A DNA stretch of 6,490 nucleotides from Arenicellales bacterium. Its GTDB lineage: Bacteria; Pseudomonadota; Gammaproteobacteria; BMS3Bbin11. The translations under genes and the position numbers were made by a program. Under the pieces are notes generated by a model. It did not search any database and was not told the origin of the DNA. It saw only the letters and a list, made by a program, of their open reading frames with translations. The DNA is taken from assembly GCA_029287965.1 (NCBI GenBank), contig JARFQC010000196.1:1-6490 (forward strand), written 5' to 3'. Shown piece after piece: positions 1-6,267 of the stretch (positions are counted from its first letter, which is position 1; the number at the start of each line of letters is the position of its first letter).

Positions 1-860
1 CCTAAAGTGGGCACTTCAAGCTCACCGCCCAGGGCCGCGGTACCGATACTGATTGGCATTTCGCACATCAGGTCGTTCTCTTCACGTCGGAAGATCGGGT
101 GTGGCTTGACCTGGATCTGTACATACAGATCGCCGCTTGGCCCTCCCTGCTGTCCGGCTTCACCCTCACCCGCCAGGCGAATGCGATCACCGTTATCGAC
201 ACCTGCCGGCACTTTGACCGACAGGGTTTTGTGTTCTTGTGTACGGCCCTGTCCATGACAGTCCGGACACGGGTCTGTAATGGTTTTGCCCTGGCCGCGG
301 CAATTCGGGCATGTCTGCTGAACGGAGAAAAATCCCTGTTGCATGCGCACCTGGCCGACACCGCCACAGGTTGAACAAGTTGTGGCACTGGTGCCTTTTT
401 TAGCGCCTGAACCATCGCAGGTTTCACAGCTAACCAGTGTCGGCACCCTGATGTTAACCGAGGTACCGGCGACGGCATCTTCAAGTGACAGCTCGAGGTT
501 ATAGCGCAGGTCAGAACCCCTTTGAACACGGCTGCCACCCCTGCGGCCACCGCCAAAAATGTCTCCGAAGACATCACCGAAGATATCGCCAAATGGATCT
601 CCGCCAAAACCACCTGCGCCTGCGCCTGCAGACTGGTCGACACCAGCGTGTCCAAACTGGTCATAGGCAGCGCGTTTTTGCGGATTTGACAGCACGTCGT
701 AGGCTTCCTTGGCTTCCTTGAACATGGTTTCTGATTCTTCGTTGTCCTGGTTTCGATCCGGATGGTGTTTCATCGCGAGACGACGGTATGCTTTCTTTAA
801 ATCAGCCTCGTTAACATCCCGGGATACACCCAGCACTTCGTAATAATCACGTTTTGACAT
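1..860 (-). CDS. dnaJ: Chaperone DnaJ (Hsp40), 3' end cut off by the window
   Basis: Co-chaperone that binds unfolded proteins in the cytoplasm, passes them to DnaK and stimulates DnaK ATP hydrolysis. Only the first 286 codons are present; bacterial DnaJ is usually about 375 residues, so roughly 90 C-terminal residues lie outside. Seen in the translation: J domain (about 1-70) with the HPD motif at 33-35; a Gly/Phe-rich linker (about 76-112) with repeated DIF/DVF motifs; a zinc-binding domain with all four CxxCxGxG repeats starting at C145, C162, C184 and C198; then the start of the substrate-binding beta domain, ending in ELEVPTL. The start is the ATG at 858-860, preceded by AGGA (865-868 on the complement) at good spacing. 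It lies 96 bp downstream of dnaK, with a hairpin but no clear promoter between them, so co-transcription with dnaK is inferred. No frame disruption is visible. Confidence 0.97.
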   Translation of the reverse strand, partial: MSKRDYYEVLGVSRDVNEADLKKAYRRLAMKHHPDRNQDNEESETMFKEAKEAYDVLSNPQKRAAYDQFGHAGVDQSAGAGAGGFGGDPFGDIFGDVFGDIFGGGRRGGSRVQRGSDLRYNLELSLEDAVAGTSVNIRVPTLVSCETCDGSGAKKGTSATTCSTCGGVGQVRMQQGFFSVQQTCPNCRGQGKTITDPCPDCHGQGRTQEHKTLSVKVPAGVDNGDRIRLAGEGEAGQQGGPSGDLYVQIQVKPHPIFRREENDLMCEMPISIGTAALGGELEVPTL

Positions 861-902
861 AGTGTCCTGCACTGTTCCTCGATTTACCGCTGTTGACATA
901 CA

Positions 903-924
903 CGGAGCCGGCGAACCGGCTCCG
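903..924 (-). promoter_or_regulatory. 9-bp GC-rich hairpin with TTCG loop in the dnaK-dnaJ gap
   Basis: A perfect inverted repeat: stem CGGAGCCGG, loop TTCG (minus-strand reading), then the complementary arm. In the dnaK-dnaJ mRNA it would form a very stable stem-loop about 35 nt after the dnaK stop and about 43 nt before the dnaJ start. No T-run follows on either strand, so it does not look like an efficient intrinsic terminator. A role in stabilising the upstream dnaK mRNA, as a processing site, or in setting the dnaK:dnaJ ratio is inference. The structure itself is read directly from the sequence. Confidence 0.75.
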
Positions 925-956
925 ATAGTCGACCTGTTTTGAAACCGGCCTGCCGA

Positions 957-2894
957 TTACTTTTTGTCGCTGTCCTTGACTTCTTCAAATTCGGCGTCAA
1001 CCACTTCTTCGCCACTGCCGGCCTGTGCACCTTCAGCTTCGCCGGCACCAGCACTTTCAGCACCGGCTGCCTCAGCCTGTTGAGCATAAGCTTTTTCAGC
1101 AATCTTGCTCGCGGCTTCGGTCAGGGCGGTTGTTTTGGCTTCGATCAATTCCTTGTCATCACCCTTGACGGCTTCCTTGAGTTCGGCAATGGCTGCTTCT
1201 GCTGCGGATTTTTCGCCGGCATCAACCTTGTCGCCGAGGTCCTTGATCGATTTTTCCGTCGCATGGATCATGCCGTCAGCAGCATTCCTGGCATCGACCA
1301 GCTCGCGCAGTTTCTTGTCTTCACCTGCATGCGCTTCTGCGTCCTTGATCATCTGGTCGACTTCATCATCGGACAGGCCGCTGGAAGCCTTGATAACAAT
1401 CGACTGTTCCTTACCTGTGGCCTTGTCTTTGGCCGAAACATTGAGGATACCATTGGCATCGATGTCGAAGCTGACTTCGATCTGTGGAATGCCGCGTGGC
1501 GCCGGCGGGATGTCTGACAGGTCAAAACGGCCCAGCGATTTATTGCCGGTTGCCATTTCGCGCTCACCCTGCAGTACGTGCACGGTAACCGCAGTCTGGT
1601 TGTCGTCGGCAGTCGAAAATACCTGCTGCGCCTTGGTCGGAATCGTGGTGTTCTTTTCAACCAGCTTGGTCATGACGCCACCCATGGTTTCGATACCCAG
1701 TGACAATGGAGTTACGTCAAGCAGCAGGATGTCGTGAACATCACCGCCCAGCACACCACCCTGGATGGCAGCGCCGATAGCAACGGCTTCGTCCGGGTTA
1801 ACGTCTTTACGCGGTTCCTTGCCAAAGTAATTCTGTACTTCTTCCTGCACCTTGGGCATACGTGTCTGTCCGCCGACCAGGATGATGTCATCGATGTCAC
1901 TGGTGGACAAACCGGCATCACTCATGGCCTGTTTCATCGGCCCGACCGTGCGTGCAACCAGGTCTTCAACCAGGCTTTCCAGTTTTGCACGTGTCACCTT
2001 GATATTCAGATGCTTGGGACCGCTGGCATCAGCTGTGATGTACGGCAGATTGACGTCGGTCTGTTGCGTGGATGACAGTTCGATCTTGGCTTTTTCGGCA
2101 GCTTCCTTGAGACGCTGCAAGGCCAGCGGATCATTGTGCAGATCCACACCAGAGTCCTTTTTGAATTCATCGGAGAGGTAATCGTTCAGGCGCATGTCGA
2201 AATCTTCGCCACCGAGGAAGGTGTCGCCATTGGTGGCCAGTACTTCGAACTGGTGTTCGCCGTCGATTTCCGCAATCTCGATAATTGATACGTCAAAGGT
2301 ACCGCCACCGAGGTCATAGACGACGATTTTTGCGTCACCGCGTTTCTTGTCCATACCATAAGCCAGCGCGGCAGCAGTCGGCTCGTTGATGATACGTTTT
2401 ACGTTAAGGCCTGCAATCTTGCCGGCGTCCTTGGTAGCCTGACGCTGTGAGTCGTTGAAGTAGGCAGGAACCGTGATCACGGCTTCAGTTACTTCATGGC
2501 CCAGGAAATCCTCGGCAGTCTTTTTCATTTTCTGCAGCACGCGGGCAGAAATTTCCGGCGGCGCCATCTTCTTGCCATGCGCTTCAACCCAGGCGTCACC
2601 GTTGTCGGCTTTTATGATTTTGTATGGCACCAGCTTGATATCACGCTGTACCACTTCTTCGTCGAAACGACGACCAATCAGGCGCTTCACCGCGAATAAT
2701 GTATCTGCAGGATTGGTCACTGCCTGGCGCTTGGCCGGCTGACCTGTAATGACTTCGTCGTCTTTGGTAAACGCGACGATAGAAGGCGTTGTGCGATCGC
2801 CTTCGCTGTTTTCAATCACCCTGGGCTTGTCACCGTCCATCACTGCTACGCAGGAGTTGGTGGTACCCAGGTCAATACCGATAATTTTAGACAT
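957..2894 (-). CDS. dnaK: Chaperone DnaK (Hsp70), complete
   Basis: ATP-driven cytoplasmic Hsp70 that binds and releases hydrophobic peptide segments; in proteobacteria it also restrains sigma-32. The length of 645 residues is normal for the family. Visible landmarks: phosphate-1 motif IGIDLGTTNSCVAV (about 5-18, with D8, T11, T12, C15), catalytic K70, E171 within NEPTAAALAYG (170-180), DLGGGTFDVS (194-203) with T199 and D201, the adenosine-motif region ILVGGQTRMP (about 338-347), the interdomain linker LLLDVTP (390-396), then the beta-sandwich substrate domain and helical lid. The protein ends in an A/E/G-rich tail and the EEVVDAEFEEVKD motif (629-641) typical of proteobacterial DnaK. The ATG at 2892-2894 is preceded by GGAGA (complement of 2900-2904) about 6 nt upstream. 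It has its own sigma-32-type promoter in the 90-bp gap after grpE. Long open frames on the opposite strand inside it are shadows of its codon bias. Confidence 0.99.
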   Translation of the reverse strand: MSKIIGIDLGTTNSCVAVMDGDKPRVIENSEGDRTTPSIVAFTKDDEVITGQPAKRQAVTNPADTLFAVKRLIGRRFDEEVVQRDIKLVPYKIIKADNGDAWVEAHGKKMAPPEISARVLQKMKKTAEDFLGHEVTEAVITVPAYFNDSQRQATKDAGKIAGLNVKRIINEPTAAALAYGMDKKRGDAKIVVYDLGGGTFDVSIIEIAEIDGEHQFEVLATNGDTFLGGEDFDMRLNDYLSDEFKKDSGVDLHNDPLALQRLKEAAEKAKIELSSTQQTDVNLPYITADASGPKHLNIKVTRAKLESLVEDLVARTVGPMKQAMSDAGLSTSDIDDIILVGGQTRMPKVQEEVQNYFGKEPRKDVNPDEAVAIGAAIQGGVLGGDVHDILLLDVTPLSLGIETMGGVMTKLVEKNTTIPTKAQQVFSTADDNQTAVTVHVLQGEREMATGNKSLGRFDLSDIPPAPRGIPQIEVSFDIDANGILNVSAKDKATGKEQSIVIKASSGLSDDEVDQMIKDAEAHAGEDKKLRELVDARNAADGMIHATEKSIKDLGDKVDAGEKSAAEAAIAELKEAVKGDDKELIEAKTTALTEAASKIAEKAYAQQAEAAGAESAGAGEAEGAQAGSGEEVVDAEFEEVKDSDKK

Positions 2895-2932
2895 TGCTTT
2901 CTCCGTACTAAGTAATTCGTTCTTGTTGTTCT

Positions 2933-2959
2933 ATATGGGGCTGCTTGTATTGAATTCAA
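2933..2959 (-). promoter_or_regulatory. Sigma-32 (RpoH)-type promoter of dnaK-dnaJ
   Basis: Reading the minus strand, the -35 is TTGAAT (2954-2959) and the -10 is CCCCATAT (2933-2940), with a 13-bp spacer. The known heat-shock consensus is TTGAAA, 13-15 bp, CCCCATNT, so the -10 is a full match and the -35 matches 5 of 6. The -35 lies in a 10-bp palindrome, TTGAATTCAA (2950-2959). The site is about 39 bp upstream of the dnaK start, which leaves a short leader carrying the GGAGA ribosome site. Assignment to RpoH is from consensus; no start site was mapped. Confidence 0.85.
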
Positions 2960-2984
2960 CAACCTGCCGGTTATTTTTCACGTT

Positions 2985-3551
2985 TTATTCGGGTTTTTTC
3001 GACACCATGACCATGGCGGGTCTGACCAGGCGATCATTCAGCAAATAACCCTTTTGCATAACTGCGATTACCGTATTCGGTTCGACATTATCGACTTCCT
3101 GCATGGTCATCGCCTGGTGCAGCTCCGGATCAAAAGGCTCGTTTAGCGGGTTGAGTTCCCTGACCCCTATTTTTTCAAATGTGGCATTGAACATGTTCAT
3201 CGTCAGCTTCATGCCTTCGTGCAGACTTTCCACAGTCACGTCTTCGGCAGCGAGACCCAGTTCCATGCTGTCCTTGACAGGGAGCATTTCATTGACAAAT
3301 TTCTCCATGCCGTATTTGTGTGCGTTTTCCAGGTCTTTTTCGGTGCGCTTGCGCAGATTGTCCATTTCAGCCTTGGTTCGCAGCAGCAATTCCCAGTTTT
3401 CTTCAGCTTTCTTTTCAGCCAGAGCCAGCTGTTGCTGTAAATGTTCTTCAGATTTGACGATATCATCCTCTTCAAACGCCATTTCCTCTTCCATTTCTTC
3501 CAGATGCTCGTTTTCTGCAGATGGTTTCAGTTCTTCATTGCTTGATGACAT
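2985..3551 (-). CDS. grpE: Nucleotide exchange factor GrpE
   Basis: Cytoplasmic homodimeric co-chaperone that releases ADP from DnaK and resets the chaperone cycle. From the chosen start it is 188 residues, close to the usual length. Order of parts: an acidic, probably disordered N-terminus (1-36), a long helix/coiled coil (about 37-95) with the typical RTKAEMDNLRKRTEKD segment (58-73), then the C-terminal beta domain with FDPELHQAM (140-148) and the conserved end NTVIAVMQKGYLLNDRLVRP (159-178). The start is the ATG at 3549-3551 because GGAG (complement of 3557-3560) sits 5-6 nt before it. An in-frame TTG at 3564-3566 would add five residues but would place that GGAG inside the coding region. 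It lies between hrcA and dnaK, each gap being about 90-115 bp and each holding a sigma-32-type promoter. No anomalies are visible. Confidence 0.97.
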   Translation of the reverse strand: MSSSNEELKPSAENEHLEEMEEEMAFEEDDIVKSEEHLQQQLALAEKKAEENWELLLRTKAEMDNLRKRTEKDLENAHKYGMEKFVNEMLPVKDSMELGLAAEDVTVESLHEGMKLTMNMFNATFEKIGVRELNPLNEPFDPELHQAMTMQEVDNVEPNTVIAVMQKGYLLNDRLVRPAMVMVSKKPE

Positions 3552-3615
3552 GTTTGCTCCAATCAATTTCGCACTTTTGACTTGTAAAACACTTAGTCAG
3601 GTCTAGTTTCGGCCT

Positions 3616-3642
3616 ATATGGGGCCGATAACCCCATTATCAA
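3616..3642 (-). promoter_or_regulatory. Sigma-32 (RpoH)-type promoter of grpE
   Basis: On the minus strand, the -35 is TTGATA (3637-3642, preceded by C to give CTTGATA) and the -10 is CCCCATAT (3616-3623), with a 13-bp spacer. This is the same spacing and the same -10 as the promoter in front of dnaK, and both continue as CCCCATATAG. It lies in the 115-bp hrcA-grpE gap, about 65 bp before the grpE ATG. A short inverted repeat, ATGGGG/CCCCAT (3618-3623 and 3631-3636), spans the -10 and spacer. The assignment rests on consensus and on agreement between the two copies. Confidence 0.85.
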
Positions 3643-3666
3643 GGGCAGAATTAAAAACCCATGACA

Positions 3667-4701
3667 TTATTTATTTAATGCTTCGCCCAGCAACTTTGCC
3701 GTCACATCGACGACCGGGATGACCCTGTTGTAATTAATCCGGGCCGGCCCGATGACACCGAGAACCCCCAATGGCTCCCCCTGGATCGAGTAAGGCGCTG
3801 TTATCACACTGCAGTCTCCCAGTCCCTTGAAGCCTGCTTCGTTGCCAATAAACACCTTGACACCGTCTGCCTGGATACAGCGATCCAGCAATCCCAGCAT
3901 TTCACGCTTGTGATCAAACACTTCCAGCAATTGTGTAAGTTGACTGGTGTCGGAAGATTCGCCAAAGCGCACCAGATTGGCTTCTCCCTGAACCAGGTAT
4001 TCATCTTTGGTTTCCAATGATTCTGAAAATGTAGCATCGGCGACCTCGATAGCTGTCTGCATGATCACATCAATATCCTTGCGCGTTTTTTGCATGCCTT
4101 GCAGCAGGGTTTCACGCACTTCAAACAGATCCTTGCCGGAAAAGCTCTGGTTAAGGAAATTGGATGCTTCATGCAATTCAGTCGTCGTATATGAGCGTTG
4201 CATATGCAGCACACGGTTTTGCACTTCACGCTCATTGATCACCATGATGGCAAGTATGCGCTGGTCGGAGAGTGGCAAAAACTCGATGTGTCTGAGCCTC
4301 GCATGGCTGGCTTTGGGTACTGTAATAATACCGGCCATGTGGGTCAGTTCAGAAACGATCTGTGATGCATGGTTGATTAATGCATCTGTATTCTGGTCAG
4401 GATCGAGTTCCGCTTTCAGCCTGGTGAGCAGTGATTTATTCAGGGGTTCTGTTTCAAGCATGCTGTCGACGAATAACCGATAGCCCTGTTCCGTTGGAAT
4501 ACGTCCTGCAGAGGTATGGGGTGAAACGATCAGGCCCTTCTTTTCAAGGACTGACATCACGTTACGTATCGTAGCCGAGCTGATGTCGAGTTCCGAGTCA
4601 TTCGCCAGCTTTTTGGAACCAACCGGCTGACCATCAGTGATGTAGCTGTAAACCAGTTTTTTCAGCAAAAGTGCTGCGCGATCGTTGAGCTGTTCGGGCA
4701 T
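3667..4701 (-). CDS. hrcA: Heat-inducible transcription repressor HrcA
   Basis: Dimeric repressor that binds CIRCE operators and is itself kept active by chaperonins, so it loses grip when folding capacity is overloaded. The N-terminal winged helix is clear: LNDRAALLLKKLVYSYITDG, PVGSKKLA, then SSATIRNVMSVLEKKGLI and SPHTSAGRIPTEQGYRLFVD. The middle carries the GAF-like dimerisation region (ITVPKASHARLRHIEFLPL). The C-terminal end has the family signature VLGVIGPARINYNRVIPVVD. From the ATG at 4699-4701 the protein is 344 residues, and its first residues (MPEQLNDRAALLL) line up with the usual family start. An upstream in-frame ATG at 4741-4743 would give 358 residues, but it lies inside the CIRCE element with hardly any leader. 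Neither ATG has a strong Shine-Dalgarno, so the start is uncertain; the stop (3667-3669) is firm. It is first in the hrcA-grpE-dnaK-dnaJ order and is likely self-repressed. Confidence 0.95.
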   Translation of the reverse strand: MPEQLNDRAALLLKKLVYSYITDGQPVGSKKLANDSELDISSATIRNVMSVLEKKGLIVSPHTSAGRIPTEQGYRLFVDSMLETEPLNKSLLTRLKAELDPDQNTDALINHASQIVSELTHMAGIITVPKASHARLRHIEFLPLSDQRILAIMVINEREVQNRVLHMQRSYTTTELHEASNFLNQSFSGKDLFEVRETLLQGMQKTRKDIDVIMQTAIEVADATFSESLETKDEYLVQGEANLVRFGESSDTSQLTQLLEVFDHKREMLGLLDRCIQADGVKVFIGNEAGFKGLGDCSVITAPYSIQGEPLGVLGVIGPARINYNRVIPVVDVTAKLLGEALNK

Positions 4702-4732
4702 TATCAGGTGTTGCTTCGTTAAACGGGTAATA

Positions 4733-4759
4733 TTGGCACTCATGCGGTTGGAGTGCCAA
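4733..4759 (-). promoter_or_regulatory. CIRCE-type HrcA operator
   Basis: A perfect 9-bp inverted repeat: TTGGCACTC, 9-bp spacer, GAGTGCCAA. The canonical CIRCE is TTAGCACTC-N9-GAGTGCTAA. This copy differs by one base in each arm (A to G, T to C), and the changes are complementary, so the palindrome is intact. It lies immediately downstream of the -10 of the hrcA promoter and upstream of the preferred hrcA start, where bound HrcA would block transcription. No second copy is present near grpE, dnaK or dnaJ. Confidence 0.92.
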
Positions 4760-4764
4760 ACGCA

Positions 4765-4793
4765 AGTATGGTTTTTTATTCCCGTAGGGTCAA
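4765..4793 (-). promoter_or_regulatory. Sigma-70-type promoter of hrcA
   Basis: On the minus strand, the -35 is TTGACC (4788-4793, 5 of 6 to TTGACA) and the -10 is CATACT (4765-4770, 4 of 6 to TATAAT), with the ideal 17-bp spacer. The predicted start of transcription falls at about 4757-4760, at the edge of the CIRCE element. That is the usual arrangement for an HrcA-repressed vegetative promoter. The call is from consensus plus position. Confidence 0.7.
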
Positions 4794-4866
4794 GTTCTTA
4801 GGTTAGTAAGTGGAGGTGTTTGATGTTTATATATATTTATTATCACGTGCAATTAAACATCATGTT

Positions 4867-4915
4867 TCGCCTTGATGGCGAGTTACTTTTCTTTACATGC
4901 CTAAAGAAAAGTAAC
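4867..4915. repeat. Two adjacent hairpins, probably a dispersed intergenic repeat
   Basis: A small inverted repeat TCGCC/GGCGA with a 5-base loop (4867-4881) abuts a perfect 14-bp inverted repeat (4882-4895 and 4902-4915; arm GTTACTTTTCTTTA, 6-base loop), followed by CCAAAAGAAAGGGCA up to the insertion-sequence boundary. The long stem is AT-rich and symmetrical. From memory, very similar GTTACTTTTCTTT...AAAGAAAAGTAAC blocks recur between genes in many proteobacterial genomes, so I read it as a dispersed repeat. It could also act as a weak bidirectional terminator shielding the hrcA promoter. The rest of 4794-4866 is AT-rich and shows no gene. Confidence 0.65.
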
Positions 4916-4930
4916 CAAAAGAAAGGGCAT

Positions 4931-4981
4931 GGTACGGGTTATAAACATAGGTAACACTTTAGTCCAAGGACATAGGTAACA
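4931..4981 (+). repeat. Left terminal inverted repeat with two iterons
   Basis: It contains two exact copies of ACATAGGTAACA (4945-4956 and 4970-4981) that start 25 bp apart. It matches the right end at 39 of 51 positions; the mismatches cluster at alignment positions 10-14 and 27-30, between and outside the iterons, as expected if the iterons are transposase-binding sites. The binding role is inference. Confidence 0.8.
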
Positions 4982-5021
4982 GATTGAGTAATCTGTAGGC
5001 ACCGACAAGAGGAGGTGCCTA
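4980..5021 (+). promoter_or_regulatory. Paired hairpins over the transposase ribosome-binding site and start
   Basis: The first hairpin is CAGATT-GAGT-AATCTG (4980-4995). Directly after it comes TAGGCACC (4996-5003), a 10-base loop, and GGTGCCTA (5014-5021), a perfect 8-bp stem. The Shine-Dalgarno AGGAGG (5010-5015) is partly in the loop and partly in this stem, and the first base of the ATG (5021) is the last base of the stem. Folded RNA should therefore hinder initiation. Some other insertion sequences use such structures to damp transposase made from outside transcription; applying that here is inference. Confidence 0.6.
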
Positions 5022-6196
5022 TGCCCTGGAAAGAGGTGAAGCCAATGGAACAAAAAGTCCTGTTTATTGCCGACTACCTGCGCGAGGTATCGACTATCAC
5101 TGAGCTGTGTGCCTACTACGGCATCAGCCGAAAAACCGGCTACAAGTGGATACAGCGCTATGAGCAGCTGGGGCTGGATGGGCTGAGCGAGCAAAGCCGC
5201 AGTCCCGCCAGATGCCCGACAAAAACCCCTTATCGTATTCAGCAAGCCATCATCGAACTGCGGCAGCAGTTTCAGACAAGGCCCGGCGCCAAGAAGCTGC
5301 AGGTCCTGCTGGCACAGCGATATCCCCATGAAGTGATTCCTTCAAAGAGCACGATCTATAACATTCTGTCCCGTGCCGGCCTGGTGCAGGCGCGCCGGCG
5401 CAGGCGGCGGGTGACGCCATACCCGCAACCCTTTGCCCCGGTGAAGCAGGTCAATGGCTTGTGGAGTGTCGACTACAAAGGGCAGTTCAAACTGGGTAAT
5501 GGCCAGTGGTGTTATCCGCTCACCGTGATGGACCATCAAAGCCGCTACCTGTGTGGTTGCGAGGCCCTGAAAGGGACACGGCTGAAAGACACCCAGGCGG
5601 CTTTCATCCGCCTGTTTCGGCAATACGGATTGCCTGAGCGAATCCGTTCTGACAATGGCGTTCCCTTTGCCAGTAGCGCACGCGGTGGCTTGTCACGGCT
5701 GTCGCTGTGGTGGATCAAGCTGGGTATCCTGCCTGAGCGCATTGAACCGGGCAAGCCGCAACAGAACGGTCGGCATGAGCGCATGCACCGTACGCTTAAG
5801 CAGGCCGCGACGCGGCCACCGTCAGCGAGCCTGAAAGCCCAGCAACAACGCTTAGATCGCTTTCGTGCAGAGTACAATGAGCAGCGACCGCATGAGGCCC
5901 TTGGCCAACAGACGCCGGCCTCGTGCTATTCGTCGTCACTGCGATCCTATCCGGAACGCCTACCCGAGCTGCACTATCCTGATTATTTTGAGGTACGCAA
6001 AGTCAGTAGCAATGGCGTGGTGTACTGGCATAACAAGATGGTTTATGTGTCACACTTGCTCAAAGGCGAGCCAGTAGGGCTGGAACAAGTCGATGATGGG
6101 ATCTGGCAGGTGTATTTCGGGCCGGTCACACTCGGACGCTTTGATGAAACAGACGTTAAAGGTAAAACCGTGCCCTATATCACGGTAAAAGTGTAA
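5021..6196 (+). CDS. IS481-type DDE transposase
   Basis: Catalyses cut and strand transfer of the surrounding element. From the ATG at 5021 it has 391 residues. N-terminal helix-turn-helix region: about 11-60 (LREVSTITELCAYYGISRKT, then YKWIQRYEQLGLDGL). A basic stretch RRRRRR (125-130) precedes the RNase H-like integrase core: D151 in WSVDYKGQF, D211 in IRSDNGVPF, and E253 in PQQNGRHERMHRTLK are the likely catalytic triad. The SRLSLWWIKLGILPERI segment before the last motif is typical of the IS481 group. A beta-rich C-terminal part follows. The start is set by AGGAGG (5010-5015), 5 bases upstream; an in-frame GTG at 5015 lies within that site and is rejected. The reading frame is intact and the triad complete, so activity is plausible. 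The stop codon (6194-6196) lies inside the right inverted repeat. Confidence 0.95.
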   Translation: MPWKEVKPMEQKVLFIADYLREVSTITELCAYYGISRKTGYKWIQRYEQLGLDGLSEQSRSPARCPTKTPYRIQQAIIELRQQFQTRPGAKKLQVLLAQRYPHEVIPSKSTIYNILSRAGLVQARRRRRRVTPYPQPFAPVKQVNGLWSVDYKGQFKLGNGQWCYPLTVMDHQSRYLCGCEALKGTRLKDTQAAFIRLFRQYGLPERIRSDNGVPFASSARGGLSRLSLWWIKLGILPERIEPGKPQQNGRHERMHRTLKQAATRPPSASLKAQQQRLDRFRAEYNEQRPHEALGQQTPASCYSSSLRSYPERLPELHYPDYFEVRKVSSNGVVYWHNKMVYVSHLLKGEPVGLEQVDDGIWQVYFGPVTLGRFDETDVKGKTVPYITVKV

Positions 6197-6242
6197 CCCA
6201 TGTCCTTGGACTCTTTTGTTACCTATGTCCTTGACTCGTACA
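6192..6242 (-). repeat. Right terminal inverted repeat with two iterons
   Basis: The outer copy TGTTACCTATGT (6217-6228) is the exact reverse complement of the left iteron. The inner copy TGTAACCCATGT (6192-6203) has two changes, and it overlaps the transposase stop codon, which may explain the drift. Iteron spacing is 25 bp, the same as on the left. Confidence 0.8.
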
Positions 6243-6267
6243 TCCCGGGCGCTCGTGCTTCGCATGC

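Larger units (their letters stand above)
4931..6242 (+). mobile_element. IS481-type insertion sequence, apparently complete (about 1.3 kb)
   Basis: A single intact DDE transposase gene is flanked by imperfect terminal inverted repeats, 4931-4981 and 6192-6242, matching at 39 of 51 positions without gaps. The outermost bases are GGTACG on the left and TGTACG (reverse complement) on the right. The length fits the IS481 family. No convincing target duplication is visible: the flanks are GGGCAT on the left and TCCCGGG on the right, with only a CAT triplet shared if the right end is moved inward to 6240. The exact ends are therefore uncertain by a few bases. The element stands about 140 bp upstream of the hrcA promoter and points away from hrcA. 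It is bordered by repeats on both sides, which suggests insertion into a repeat-rich intergenic region. Confidence 0.85.

Noticed and set aside
68..664. A 198-codon minus-strand frame overlapping dnaJ
   Set aside because: It is out of frame with dnaJ, whose translation carries all expected J-domain and zinc-finger motifs; the alternative protein resembles nothing recognisable.
939..2181. Several long plus-strand open frames inside dnaK (for example 939-1517, 1105-1737)
   Set aside because: They lie opposite a complete, fully conserved dnaK, show low-complexity translations and lack ribosome sites; they are shadows of its codon bias.
3552..3615. Possible RNA thermometer in the grpE leader
   Set aside because: A TTTT run is present, but no convincing pairing with the GGAG ribosome site was found by eye; sigma-32 control suffices to explain heat induction.
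4815..4860. A second, weaker promoter-like pair upstream of hrcA (TTGCAC and TATAAA on the minus strand, 15-bp spacing)
   Set aside because: The stretch is AT-rich, so chance matches are expected and the spacing is poor; the 4765-4793 promoter fits better and abuts CIRCE.
4901..5329. Minus-strand frame across the left IS end and transposase start
   Set aside because: It runs antisense through the terminal repeat and transposase and has no ribosome site or recognisable domain.
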